The notes: generated by a model not told the origin, from the letters alone. Counted from the first letter of the stretch, positions 1-5,905 are shown. The stretch is 5,905 nt of DNA from Amoebophilaceae bacterium UBA1467 (GCA_002325615.1 DCSL01000073.1:1-5905); one strand, 5' to 3'. Numbers and translations: made by a program.

Positions 1-155
1 TGATTGCCTATGGATACAACGCCACACCAACAAAGCTCCCAAGATAACATTTTCTCTGCGGAAAAGTCTCTAAAAATAGGTGCCTGGGGCACAGTGATCA
101 CAGGGCAACATAAGAAGCACCCACCCAGATCATCAATACGAGTTAGAGCTTTCCT

Positions 156-1472
156 TTAGATCTGTGTAGAAGCTTTGGTAGGATAGTTCCCGGCTGCTCG
201 CTCTAACTTCTCAAAATAAAGTACGCCCCAGCCGTAACCTACAACCAAGGGCAACATCAAAAGCGATATACCCCAGCTACCGAAGTACTTAGACAAGTAT
301 ACAAGTCCGACAGAAGTAATAACATAGATAAGCGATCTGGATATCGCATACAGCATACTTGTGTAAGTAAAGCGCTTAAAGATGGGGAAATGCTTGAAAA
401 AAATAGGAGCAGCCACCAGATCATAAGGAGCAAGGACTACGATAGCCCCTTGTAGTACAAGCAATTGACTAGGCGTTTGGATATGGTTCAGAAGTATAGG
501 GGCAACCAGAATCAGAGTTAAGAATATACCTAACATCCACTTTAGGATGTGCAAAGGGTATACTTTGCTACTTAGAAAACTCAGCACCAAGGTGGCAAAT
601 AAGTGCATAAAAGAAAGCTTTAGACTATGTGAAATGCACTGCTCAACCGTATATCCTAGGCTACCCCTAAGAATACTTCCGCAGTGTATATACGCAAAGT
701 AAAAAACAGCTGGCCAAATACACTGGATGAGGAAATAGGCTAAAGATGTTTTTTTGATAGGTTTTTCATGGTAAGGAATGATATAGGCGAGTTCTTCTTT
801 GGATTTCCAGCCTTCTCGAACTGAGTTATCAACTTCCCGCTTTGCATCGACAAACTCTGGAGTCTCCCTAAGCTTATTTCTGGCAACAGACCCAACAACA
901 GCGATGCCTGCACCAGTATAAAAGGCCAGTCGCCAACTGAATTCGTAAGTAGTAGCTAATGTGGCTATACCTAAGGCAGCAACTGACCCGAGAGCAGCAA
1001 AACAGCCTATAAGTGCTACAACCGTGAACTGATAGGGGGGGCTAAATGATTCTGTTAAATACAGTTGCGCACCAATTACCTCACCCATGGAAGATAGACC
1101 TTGTGAAATACGACATAACGTTATAATCCATGAAGCAGCAATACCTATTTGTGCATAGGTGGGCAAAGTAGCCATTACAAAACAGCAAATGGCCATCATG
1201 AAGGTAGTAATTACTACAGTGGCTTTCCGTCCTATCCGATCACCTATATAGCCAAATAGTAAAGCTCCTAGTGGTCTAAGTAAGAAGGTAGAACAGAATG
1301 CAAAAGCTTGCAGCAACTGAGTCGTATGCGGGTCTGTTTTAGGGAAAAAGAGCTCATTGAGTAACACGGCCATGTGCACAAAAAGCATGAGGTCAAAGTA
1401 CTCCAAGAAGGTGCCCAGTTGTAGTAAACCTACTACTTCTCGTTGTTCTTTCTTCGATAGAATATGTTTCAT
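156..1472 (-). CDS. MFS transporter, metabolite:H+ symporter (ProP-like) family
   Basis: This 438-residue inner-membrane protein is a complete 12-helix major facilitator. Near the N-terminus it has the MHS-type first helix with E24-Y-F-D27 and NELFFP (39-44). The loop between helices 2 and 3 carries a textbook motif A, GYIGDRIGRK (74-83). Helix 4 has R121-ISQG-…-GE131, helix 6 begins with WRLAF (180-184), and LRETPEF (201-207) opens the central cytoplasmic loop; all are typical of the ProP/KgtP/citrate-type subgroup. Helices lie roughly at 15-40, 55-76, 85-103, 108-128, 150-172, 180-197, 243-265, 285-303, 309-328, 335-356, 370-394 and 397-420. By family it should import a small solute (proline, betaine or an organic acid) with protons; the substrate cannot be read from the sequence. 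The second copy of motif A, expected near 300-311, is degenerate (SSKVYPLHILK), and the C-terminal coiled coil of E. coli ProP is absent. The ATG at 1472-1470 has no Shine-Dalgarno sequence, as is usual in Bacteroidota. Family assignment is firm; substrate is unknown. Confidence 0.92.
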   Translation of the reverse strand: MKHILSKKEQREVVGLLQLGTFLEYFDLMLFVHMAVLLNELFFPKTDPHTTQLLQAFAFCSTFLLRPLGALLFGYIGDRIGRKATVVITTFMMAICCFVMATLPTYAQIGIAASWIITLCRISQGLSSMGEVIGAQLYLTESFSPPYQFTVVALIGCFAALGSVAALGIATLATTYEFSWRLAFYTGAGIAVVGSVARNKLRETPEFVDAKREVDNSVREGWKSKEELAYIIPYHEKPIKKTSLAYFLIQCIWPAVFYFAYIHCGSILRGSLGYTVEQCISHSLKLSFMHLFATLVLSFLSSKVYPLHILKWMLGIFLTLILVAPILLNHIQTPSQLLVLQGAIVVLAPYDLVAAPIFFKHFPIFKRFTYTSMLYAISRSLIYVITSVGLVYLSKYFGSWGISLLMLPLVVGYGWGVLYFEKLERAAGNYPTKASTQI

Positions 1473-1529
1473 GGGTTGCTAGGTTAAAGTTTACTTATAG
1501 CCTTAATTACATGTGAAAACGTATTGAAA

Positions 1530-1564
1530 CAAGTGTAATACACCTGCGTATTAATTACAACAAA
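1530..1564 (-). promoter_or_regulatory. possible Bacteroidota-type promoter of the MFS gene
   Basis: On the minus strand a TTTGTTG (1564-1558) is followed after 20 bases by TACACTTG (1537-1530). This resembles the Bacteroidota pattern of TTTG near -33 and TAnnTTTG near -7, with one mismatch in the second box. Transcription would start about 50 bases upstream of the ATG. An arm of an inverted repeat (1540-1547) falls between the two boxes. The match is by eye only, and the surrounding sequence is AT-rich, so chance is a real alternative. Confidence 0.28.
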
Positions 1565-1609
1565 TTTGTTATTTTTTATGGAAATGCGTGTACGCGATCT
1601 AGCAGGTGT
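1540..1609. repeat. interrupted 8-base inverted repeat upstream of the MFS gene
   Basis: ACACCTGC at 1540-1547 is the exact reverse complement of GCAGGTGT at 1602-1609. The arm centres are 62 bases apart, close to six helical turns. One arm sits inside the spacer of the candidate promoter. A shorter palindrome, GCGT-GT-ACGC (1586-1595), lies between the arms, and TTAATTAC occurs twice directly at 1503-1510 and 1551-1558. This could be a paired operator, but an 8-base match in a gap this size is not rare by chance. Confidence 0.3.
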
Positions 1610-1631
1610 TTTGAAGGCCTTGCAGGACTAT

Positions 1632-4600
1632 TTAATTCTCTGAGGTATTCAATTCACTATCTGCTTCGAGCAGCCCTTCCTCGGTATCAGATGGCTGGGC
1701 TGAAAGTCCTACCCTTTGTGTCAACGCTTCTAGCTTTTGCTTGGCACTGGCCACAATAGCTTCTTCTTCGGCATTTTCGATGATAGACCGTAATGTGGCC
1801 TTGGCTTGCAAGTCTTCTTTTAGGGCCAAGTAATTTTCTGCGATCAGCAAAAAACTCTTATTCGCCCATGCTTTGTAAGCAGGAAACCGCTTGTTGAGTT
1901 CAAAAAGTGCTTCAAGCGATTGTTGGTATTCTTGGGATTCGTAGTGCAGCTGGGCCAGCAAGTATTGTGCTTCGGCTGCATGACCGTCTTGGGTGTTTTT
2001 CACAATCTGTGTGAAGTAGGCTTGGGCTTCCTCATGCTTTCCCTGCTGCATAGCTGCTTTGCCCAGAAAAAGTGTCGCCTCGCTAGTAGCATTGACAGTC
2101 AGGTTGCCTTTTTCTATGATCAGTGAGGCATATTGTTGTGCTTCTTCATAACGTTGCAGTGCATGGCTTGCCTTCATCATGCCTACTAGGGCACAATAGC
2201 TTTCTTTTTTGCTCTGGGCACATTCTTTCAACTTCCGGTAGTAGGTGAGGGCTTGCACAAAATCTTTTTGCTTGTATGCCAGGGCGCCTATCCGTAACAA
2301 AATCTTGTTGTAAAAAGGTGTCTGAGATTCCTTTAGTGCAATTTGATATTGTTTCAAAGCGCTTGGTACATCACCTTGTCGGTAATAGGCTTCTGCTCCC
2401 AAAAAGATAGCTTCCGGCACCAGCTTACTTTTAGGATAACGTACCACAAGTCCTTGCAACTGCTCAATGGCATCCTCATAGCGCTGGTCGTAGAACAAGG
2501 TCTTAGCAGTGTCAAATGTTACTTTTTCCGAGGCGTCAGGATCAGGATTGGTAGCTTGGTAGTTGGTTAGGTATTGCTTGAACTTTTCGGACTCGCCTTC
2601 AAGCATACAAATTTTAGACAACTCCAAGAGGGCGCTCTGTGCATTGGGATGCTTGGGATATGTTTTTAAGAGCCGCTCGTAGTCTTGTGTAGCTTGGTCA
2701 TATTGCTCGAGATTGACGTAGGCAGTGGCTCGACTCAGAAGTGTGTCAGGCAGGAGTGTCCTGTGTGGTTTTTTTTGAATGAACTTCGTAAACTTCTCAA
2801 TAGCCTGTGGGTAATTGTTCTGTAAAAAATCAATGTGGGCAACTTCGAACAATGCTTTTTCATAATACACCGTGTGAGCATAGTCATCGAAAATGGCCTG
2901 AAAGCTACTCTGAGCAGCATATTTGTTGCCTAAGATGCCATAAATCACGCCTTTTTGATAATGTACGTGTGCAGGGTAGTATTGAAGAGCTTGGTCGTAG
3001 CATTGAAGAGCCCGTTTGTAATTTTTGGCAACATAGTAACAATCAGCCGATCGAACCAGTGCGTCTTGCAGCCATGCGGTGGGTGTTGAGTCCTGATGCT
3101 GACTGGTATACTGTAGAAATTGAGCCAAGGCTTGTGCATAATTTGCTGTGTTAAAGTAAGCATAACCCAACCCATACACCGCCTGCTGGTAAAAAGCATC
3201 TGTTTTGGCTACGCTGTCCAGCACATGTTGATAGACAGGAATTGCTTGCTCGTACTGCTGCAAGGCTGAGAGGCTCTCCCCCAACCAGAGTTGTGCTTGT
3301 GTGACCAAAGCTTGATCAAAAGGATGGTTCAAGGACTTTTGGAACAAGCTGATGGCTTGGGAATAGGCTGCATTGTTAAAGTACTCACTGCCCCCACAAA
3401 AAGTAACCTTTTGGTAAACCTTGAGTATGCGTTGCGATTTCTTGGCTAGCCCCTCTATGTGCATCATGGCCAAATCATAGTCATTGGTGCGCAGGTACGC
3501 TTCACTGAGTAAAGCATTCGCTTCAGGAAGGTGTTTGCTAGTTGGATGGGCTTGTTTGAACTTTTGAAGCGTTTCGATTGTAGTAACAAAATGACTCAAC
3601 TCATAACTCACCTTGGCGTATTGGAACGCAGCTTCTTCCTGTATATCAGCAAAAAAATTCTCTTTTTGGGCTTTGTCAAAAGCCGCCAAGGCCAGTGTTT
3701 TTTGGTTTTCTTTTAGATAGAGTAGCCCCGTGTAATAGCTTGCCGACTGACCAATGGCATCTTCTTGCAAGGCCAGCTCCTTGAAATACTTCAGTGCCTT
3801 GTAAACCTCGTCAGTCTGGTAAAGCGCATAAGCTGTTCGGTACAAGACCTCACTGGCAACTACAAAATCTTTGAGTGCCATGTACTCTTCGTAGTGTTGG
3901 GCCGCTGATACATAATTGCCTGTAAAGAAATAGGCTTCAGCCGTCAGCAGCGCTATCTCATCTTCGTCTTTTAGGACTACTTCAGCACCGCTGACCTCAT
4001 GGATATAGTTAAGTAGCTCCTGAAAGCGTTTTTGCTTGTAATACACTTGCAGCACTAGGCAAGGTACTACAGGCCGATAGGCTGAGTTTTCGCTGGCCCG
4101 CATGAGGTCATTCAGGGCAGTGGTATAGTCTCCGTTTTTAAATGCTATGCAGCCAGCATAGTAGTTGGCTGCATAGCAATACGCATGTTCGTGGGTCTTG
4201 ATATCATTGAAACCAGCCAGGGCCCGTTCGAAGTCCTTTGTATTCAAATAAGCATAGGCCAGGCGGTACCGGAGCTCATATTGCGCGGCCTTATCCAAGA
4301 CACTTGTATCTACCTGCAAGTAGTAGGTAATACTCTTGGCAAAATCCTGGTTGGCAAAATAGAGGTTGCCTAGCTGATAATAAGCCAAGATTGCCTTGTA
4401 GTGTTGGGGGTAGGCCTTGATGAATTGGTGAAAGCGCTCCTCACCATCGGGCCGACCTAACTTGATTGCGCACAGGGCTGCGTAGTATTGTGCTTCTATG
4501 GCATGGAGGTGGTTGCCATACAACCGCATATATGCTTCCAGATAGTGCTGAGCACTTTCATACTTCTCCTTTTGAAAGAGTGTTAAGCCCTTTACAAACA

Positions 4601-4688
4601 ATGACGATGGTTGGGGCAGGAGCGGTTGTGCATTACCGGACAGGTAGAAAGCCATGTATAGGACTAGGGCAAACAATGAGCGTCTCAT
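1632..4688 (-). CDS. large secreted tetratricopeptide-repeat protein
   Basis: This 1018-residue protein starts with a cleavable signal peptide: basic MRR, a hydrophobic stretch LFALVLYMAF, then SGNA|Q with cleavage after about residue 20. There is no cysteine after the cleavage site, so it is not a lipoprotein. Almost all the rest is TPR units, which I count as at least twenty. Examples are AYYQLGNLYFANQDFAKSI, GLGYAYFNTANYAQALAQF, LFEVAHIDFLQNNYPQAI and LFLGKAAMQQGKHEEAQAYF, with the usual small residue and Tyr/Ala spacing. The last 30 or so residues are acidic and probably disordered. TPR superhelices bind other proteins, so an envelope scaffold or assembly role is likely, but the partner is unknown. 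The N-terminal third (FERALAGF, YYAGCIAFKNGDYTTAL, VVPCLVLQVYYKQKR) resembles a roughly 1000-residue TPR protein that I recall as widespread in Bacteroidota. The frame could also open three bases upstream at TTG (4691-4689); I chose the ATG at 4688-4686 because ATG is the commoner start and the signal peptide is complete from it. There is no Shine-Dalgarno sequence. Confidence 0.93.
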   Translation of the reverse strand: MRRSLFALVLYMAFYLSGNAQPLLPQPSSLFVKGLTLFQKEKYESAQHYLEAYMRLYGNHLHAIEAQYYAALCAIKLGRPDGEERFHQFIKAYPQHYKAILAYYQLGNLYFANQDFAKSITYYLQVDTSVLDKAAQYELRYRLAYAYLNTKDFERALAGFNDIKTHEHAYCYAANYYAGCIAFKNGDYTTALNDLMRASENSAYRPVVPCLVLQVYYKQKRFQELLNYIHEVSGAEVVLKDEDEIALLTAEAYFFTGNYVSAAQHYEEYMALKDFVVASEVLYRTAYALYQTDEVYKALKYFKELALQEDAIGQSASYYTGLLYLKENQKTLALAAFDKAQKENFFADIQEEAAFQYAKVSYELSHFVTTIETLQKFKQAHPTSKHLPEANALLSEAYLRTNDYDLAMMHIEGLAKKSQRILKVYQKVTFCGGSEYFNNAAYSQAISLFQKSLNHPFDQALVTQAQLWLGESLSALQQYEQAIPVYQHVLDSVAKTDAFYQQAVYGLGYAYFNTANYAQALAQFLQYTSQHQDSTPTAWLQDALVRSADCYYVAKNYKRALQCYDQALQYYPAHVHYQKGVIYGILGNKYAAQSSFQAIFDDYAHTVYYEKALFEVAHIDFLQNNYPQAIEKFTKFIQKKPHRTLLPDTLLSRATAYVNLEQYDQATQDYERLLKTYPKHPNAQSALLELSKICMLEGESEKFKQYLTNYQATNPDPDASEKVTFDTAKTLFYDQRYEDAIEQLQGLVVRYPKSKLVPEAIFLGAEAYYRQGDVPSALKQYQIALKESQTPFYNKILLRIGALAYKQKDFVQALTYYRKLKECAQSKKESYCALVGMMKASHALQRYEEAQQYASLIIEKGNLTVNATSEATLFLGKAAMQQGKHEEAQAYFTQIVKNTQDGHAAEAQYLLAQLHYESQEYQQSLEALFELNKRFPAYKAWANKSFLLIAENYLALKEDLQAKATLRSIIENAEEEAIVASAKQKLEALTQRVGLSAQPSDTEEGLLEADSELNTSEN

Positions 4689-4691
4689 CAA

Positions 4692-5005
4692 AGCATGGAG
4701 GGATTAAGGCTATTGGTTACTTAGGATCAAAGTGACATTTCTAGACTACTGCAAATAGTAGGGATACATCCCCAGCAACGGCCTAAAATGCACATTTTTT
4801 GGCATTTTTCAATGGTCTAGTTTCTATAATTACGCTTGACATAAACTAAACTAATACGGAAAGTCTTGTGCTGAAGACGCACAGTGCTAATTTATAAGAA
4901 AAGTACAAGTACGGGACTTGGGTGCCTAGGGTTGATGATGTAGATATACACTAGTTGATAACACAGTACTGCTACATTGAGCAAGTTTTTTTGATGGAAA
5001 ATGCT
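4692..5005. other. non-coding spacer between the phosphatase terminator and the TPR gene
   Basis: No convincing gene, tRNA or known RNA is visible here on either strand. It is AT-rich and holds several small inverted repeats. AAAATGC (4785-4791) pairs with GCATTTT (4802-4808) over a 10-base loop. GTCTT/AAGAC (4863-4867 with 4874-4878) competes with TGTGC/GCACA (4867-4871 with 4879-4883), since they share base 4867 and interleave. CAAGT/ACTTG (4906-4910 with 4916-4920) follows. A tandem hexamer AAGTAC-AAGTAC lies at 4901-4912. Between an upstream terminator and the TPR start, this should contain the TPR promoter; a small RNA is possible but not shown. Confidence 0.6.
4728..4755 (-). promoter_or_regulatory. 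weak candidate promoter of the TPR gene
   Basis: On the minus strand TTTG (4755-4752) is followed after 16 bases by TCACTTTG (4735-4728), one mismatch from the Bacteroidota -7 box TAnnTTTG. It would give a leader of roughly 35 bases before the ATG. The spacing is a little short compared with the usual arrangement. It is offered as the best-placed candidate rather than a confident call. Confidence 0.22.
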
Positions 5006-5028
5006 AAAAAAAGCGCTTTTATTGCGCT
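5006..5028 (-). terminator. intrinsic terminator of the PAP2 gene
   Basis: Read on the minus strand, AGCGC (5028-5024) and GCGCT (5016-5012) form a five-pair GC-rich stem around the loop AATAAAA, followed directly by a run of seven T (5012-5006, the first one shared with the stem). It begins 18 bases after the phosphatase stop codon, exactly where a Rho-independent terminator should be. The stem is short but the tract is uninterrupted. On the plus strand the hairpin is not followed by a T tract, so it works only for minus-strand transcripts. Confidence 0.75.
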
Positions 5029-5046
5029 GCATCAGGCCAATAGTAG

Positions 5047-5736
5047 TCAAGGAGTTTTGTGCTTGCCCTTTGCAAACAGCGGTGCAGGAAGCCTTTGGTC
5101 TAACCAGGCAGGCCCTTGCCAATTCATCAGCACTCCATATACCAACGTAGTTGTCCAGGTACCCACCCATGCACCCGCATAAATGTCTTGGTAGAAGTGT
5201 TGGCAGAGATACACCCTAGTATACGCCACAACTACTGCTCCAAAGAGCGAAAGTCCGCAGAACCAAACGGATTTTTGGGTCACTAGAAAATGCATGAAGC
5301 AGAGAGCAGTAAAAATGGTGGCTGCGTGCCCAGAAGGAAAGCTCAAATGAGTGTCAGGCACAATTCCTTCTACAAGGTGTAAGGACACCTCTGTAGGGAC
5401 CAAAGCAATAGGGCGCAATTGGTCAAAAAAAACAATTCTCTTCATGCCTTGTACGATAGCAGACATGGCCACAAAGCTACAGATGCCTGCTAGCAGCGTC
5501 CTATTATTTAGCCTTATGACTATGAGGGTAGCCATAAACAAGGCATACATAGTACTACTTCCCAAAAAAGTGAGGTGATAAAAAAACCGATCAAGGAAAG
5601 AATGGTGTAACTTGTTGAGTTGCAGAAAAAGTGACACTTTCTCGAACACCACCAAAGGGTAACTTCCTAACAAAAGGAGCAAGGTATGTAGTATAAAAAA
5701 AGCCTTGTTCTCTCGTACAAGCGTCTTAACGCCCAT
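5047..5736 (-). CDS. PAP2-family membrane phosphatase
   Basis: This 229-residue integral membrane protein has the three PAP2 (phosphatidic acid phosphatase type 2) active-site motifs in order. Motif 1 is K99 … R108-P109, motif 2 is SFPSGHA (132-138) with the catalytic-type H137, and motif 3 is T173-R174-x5-H180-x3-D184. Hydrophobic helices lie near 12-32, 50-75, 80-98, 137-152, 157-172 and 186-205, with the active site expected on the periplasmic side. Enzymes of this family dephosphorylate lipids: undecaprenyl pyrophosphate (PgpB/YbjG type), phosphatidylglycerophosphate, or lipid A (LpxE/LpxF type). The sequence does not say which. Two departures from the textbook pattern are visible: eight rather than six residues between K99 and R108-P109, and Thr instead of Ser at 173. 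The spacing variant is one I recall from other Bacteroidota members. The ATG at 5736-5734 is preceded by an AT-rich stretch without a Shine-Dalgarno sequence. The gene follows 16S rRNA by 134 bases and ends just before an intrinsic terminator. Confidence 0.93.
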   Translation of the reverse strand: MGVKTLVRENKAFFILHTLLLLLGSYPLVVFEKVSLFLQLNKLHHSFLDRFFYHLTFLGSSTMYALFMATLIVIRLNNRTLLAGICSFVAMSAIVQGMKRIVFFDQLRPIALVPTEVSLHLVEGIVPDTHLSFPSGHAATIFTALCFMHFLVTQKSVWFCGLSLFGAVVVAYTRVYLCQHFYQDIYAGAWVGTWTTTLVYGVLMNWQGPAWLDQRLPAPLFAKGKHKTP

Positions 5737-5869
5737 AATAATAGTTATGCATGTCAGTGATGACCGATGGGTCCTTTGGGTTGATAGAGATGCAGAAAAG
5801 TTTTCTGGGAGGGAGATAGAGGATATAAAAAAAAAGATGTAGTGGTAAGTGGAGAGGGCATTTTACTCC
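5737..5869 (-). other. 16S trailer and leader of the PAP2 gene, lacking tRNA and 23S
   Basis: These 133 bases separate the 16S 3' end from the phosphatase start. They contain no tRNA, no 23S start and no clear terminator. A run of nine A (5827-5835; T on the transcribed minus strand) is not preceded by a usable stem. GGAG (minus 5869-5866) just after the mature end can pair with CUCC of the anti-Shine-Dalgarno (5878-5875) or with CUCC at 5854-5851. A short stem GACC/GGTC (5762-5765 with 5770-5773) lies nearer the phosphatase. Confidence 0.6.
5793..5807. promoter_or_regulatory. 15-base palindrome between 16S rRNA and the PAP2 gene
   Basis: CAGAAAA (5793-5799) and TTTTCTG (5801-5807) are perfect inverted arms around a single central base. 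The site is 57 bases upstream of the phosphatase start. A one-base centre is too tight for an RNA hairpin with all pairs formed, so a protein-binding dyad is more plausible than a terminator. No function is demonstrated. Confidence 0.35.
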
Positions 5870-5905
5870 AGAAAGGAGGTATTCCAGCCACACCTTCCGG
5901 TACGG
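5870..5905 (-). rRNA. rrs: 16S ribosomal RNA, 3' end only (gene continues beyond the window)
   Basis: On the minus strand the last 36 bases contain helix 45: CCGTACC (5905-5899), the tetraloop GGAA (5898-5895) whose two A residues are the usual dimethylation sites, and GGTGTGGC (5894-5887). These are followed by TGGAATACCTCC and TTTCT. The CCUCC anti-Shine-Dalgarno core is intact. The UUUCU tail instead of the UUA of E. coli is the Bacteroidota form. Compared with the common Bacteroidota ending GGAACACC, this copy reads GGAATACC, and helix 45 has a G-U pair where G-C is common. The exact mature end, placed at about 5870, is by analogy. The remaining part of the gene, about 1.5 kb, lies outside the window. 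Confidence 0.93.

Noticed and set aside
10..159. Plus-strand ATG frame of 49 codons at the window start
   Set aside because: It has no recognisable motif, no visible promoter, overlaps the transporter stop, and a frame this long is not unusual by chance.
2807..3154. Plus-strand open frame of 115 codons inside the TPR gene
   Set aside because: It is antisense to clear TPR repeats, has composition typical of a shadow frame (many Cys, His, Trp), and lacks any motif.
4785..4808. AAAATGC/GCATTTT inverted repeat as a terminator
   Set aside because: The stem is almost all A-T pairs and no gene ends near it on either strand.
4825..4841. Perfect TATAAT (4825-4830) and TTGACA (4836-4841) on the plus strand
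   Set aside because: They are in the wrong order and too close for a sigma-70 promoter, there is no plus-strand gene to serve, and Bacteroidota do not use this consensus for most genes.
4955..5182. Plus-strand open frame of 75 codons
   Set aside because: It overlaps the terminator and the 3' end of the phosphatase in antisense, begins in non-coding spacer, and its translation looks like no protein family.
5827..5835. Run of nine A, T-tract on the minus strand after 16S, as an intrinsic terminator
   Set aside because: The preceding minus-strand sequence has no adjacent GC-rich stem; the nearest pairing (GGAG with CUCC) is weak and about 15 bases or more away.

Overview
The window looks like a piece of a Bacteroidota chromosome. 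The evidence is the last 36 bases, which read on the minus strand as the 3' end of a 16S rRNA: a GGAA-capped helix 45, then GGAAUACCUCC and a UUUCU tail of the Bacteroidota type. In addition, none of the three protein genes has a Shine-Dalgarno sequence, and there is a large secreted tetratricopeptide (TPR) protein of a kind I recall as common in that phylum. Base composition is moderate, visibly richer in G+C in the TPR gene and AT-rich between genes. The split rRNA locus and an MHS-type (ProP-like) transporter would fit a host-associated lineage such as the Amoebophilus/Cardinium group. That placement is inference, not proof.

Every recognisable gene is on the minus strand, so the biological order runs from high to low coordinates. 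First is the 3' end of 16S rRNA (to about 5870). After a 134-base spacer with no tRNA and no 23S comes a PAP2-family membrane phosphatase (5736-5047), closed by a clear intrinsic terminator (5028-5006). A spacer of about 360 bases follows, AT-rich with several small inverted repeats but no recognisable gene. It leads to a 1018-residue secreted TPR-repeat protein (4688-1632). A 159-base promoter-containing gap then precedes a 12-helix major facilitator transporter of the metabolite:H+ symporter type (1472-156). The last 155 bases hold no gene I can identify.

The genes do not form an obvious pathway. The phosphatase may act on membrane lipid phosphates, the TPR protein is probably a periplasmic or envelope scaffold, and the transporter imports a small solute. 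The long gaps, and the terminator after the phosphatase, suggest that the TPR and transporter genes are separately transcribed. The phosphatase may receive read-through from the rRNA promoter, because no terminator is visible between 16S and it.

I see no CRISPR array, insertion sequence, toxin-antitoxin pair, phage gene or defence system. The most notable point is genomic: the 16S gene is not followed by the usual tRNA-23S-5S arrangement for at least 5.8 kb. The rest of the window is ordinary, and the smaller observations are reported with low interest scores.
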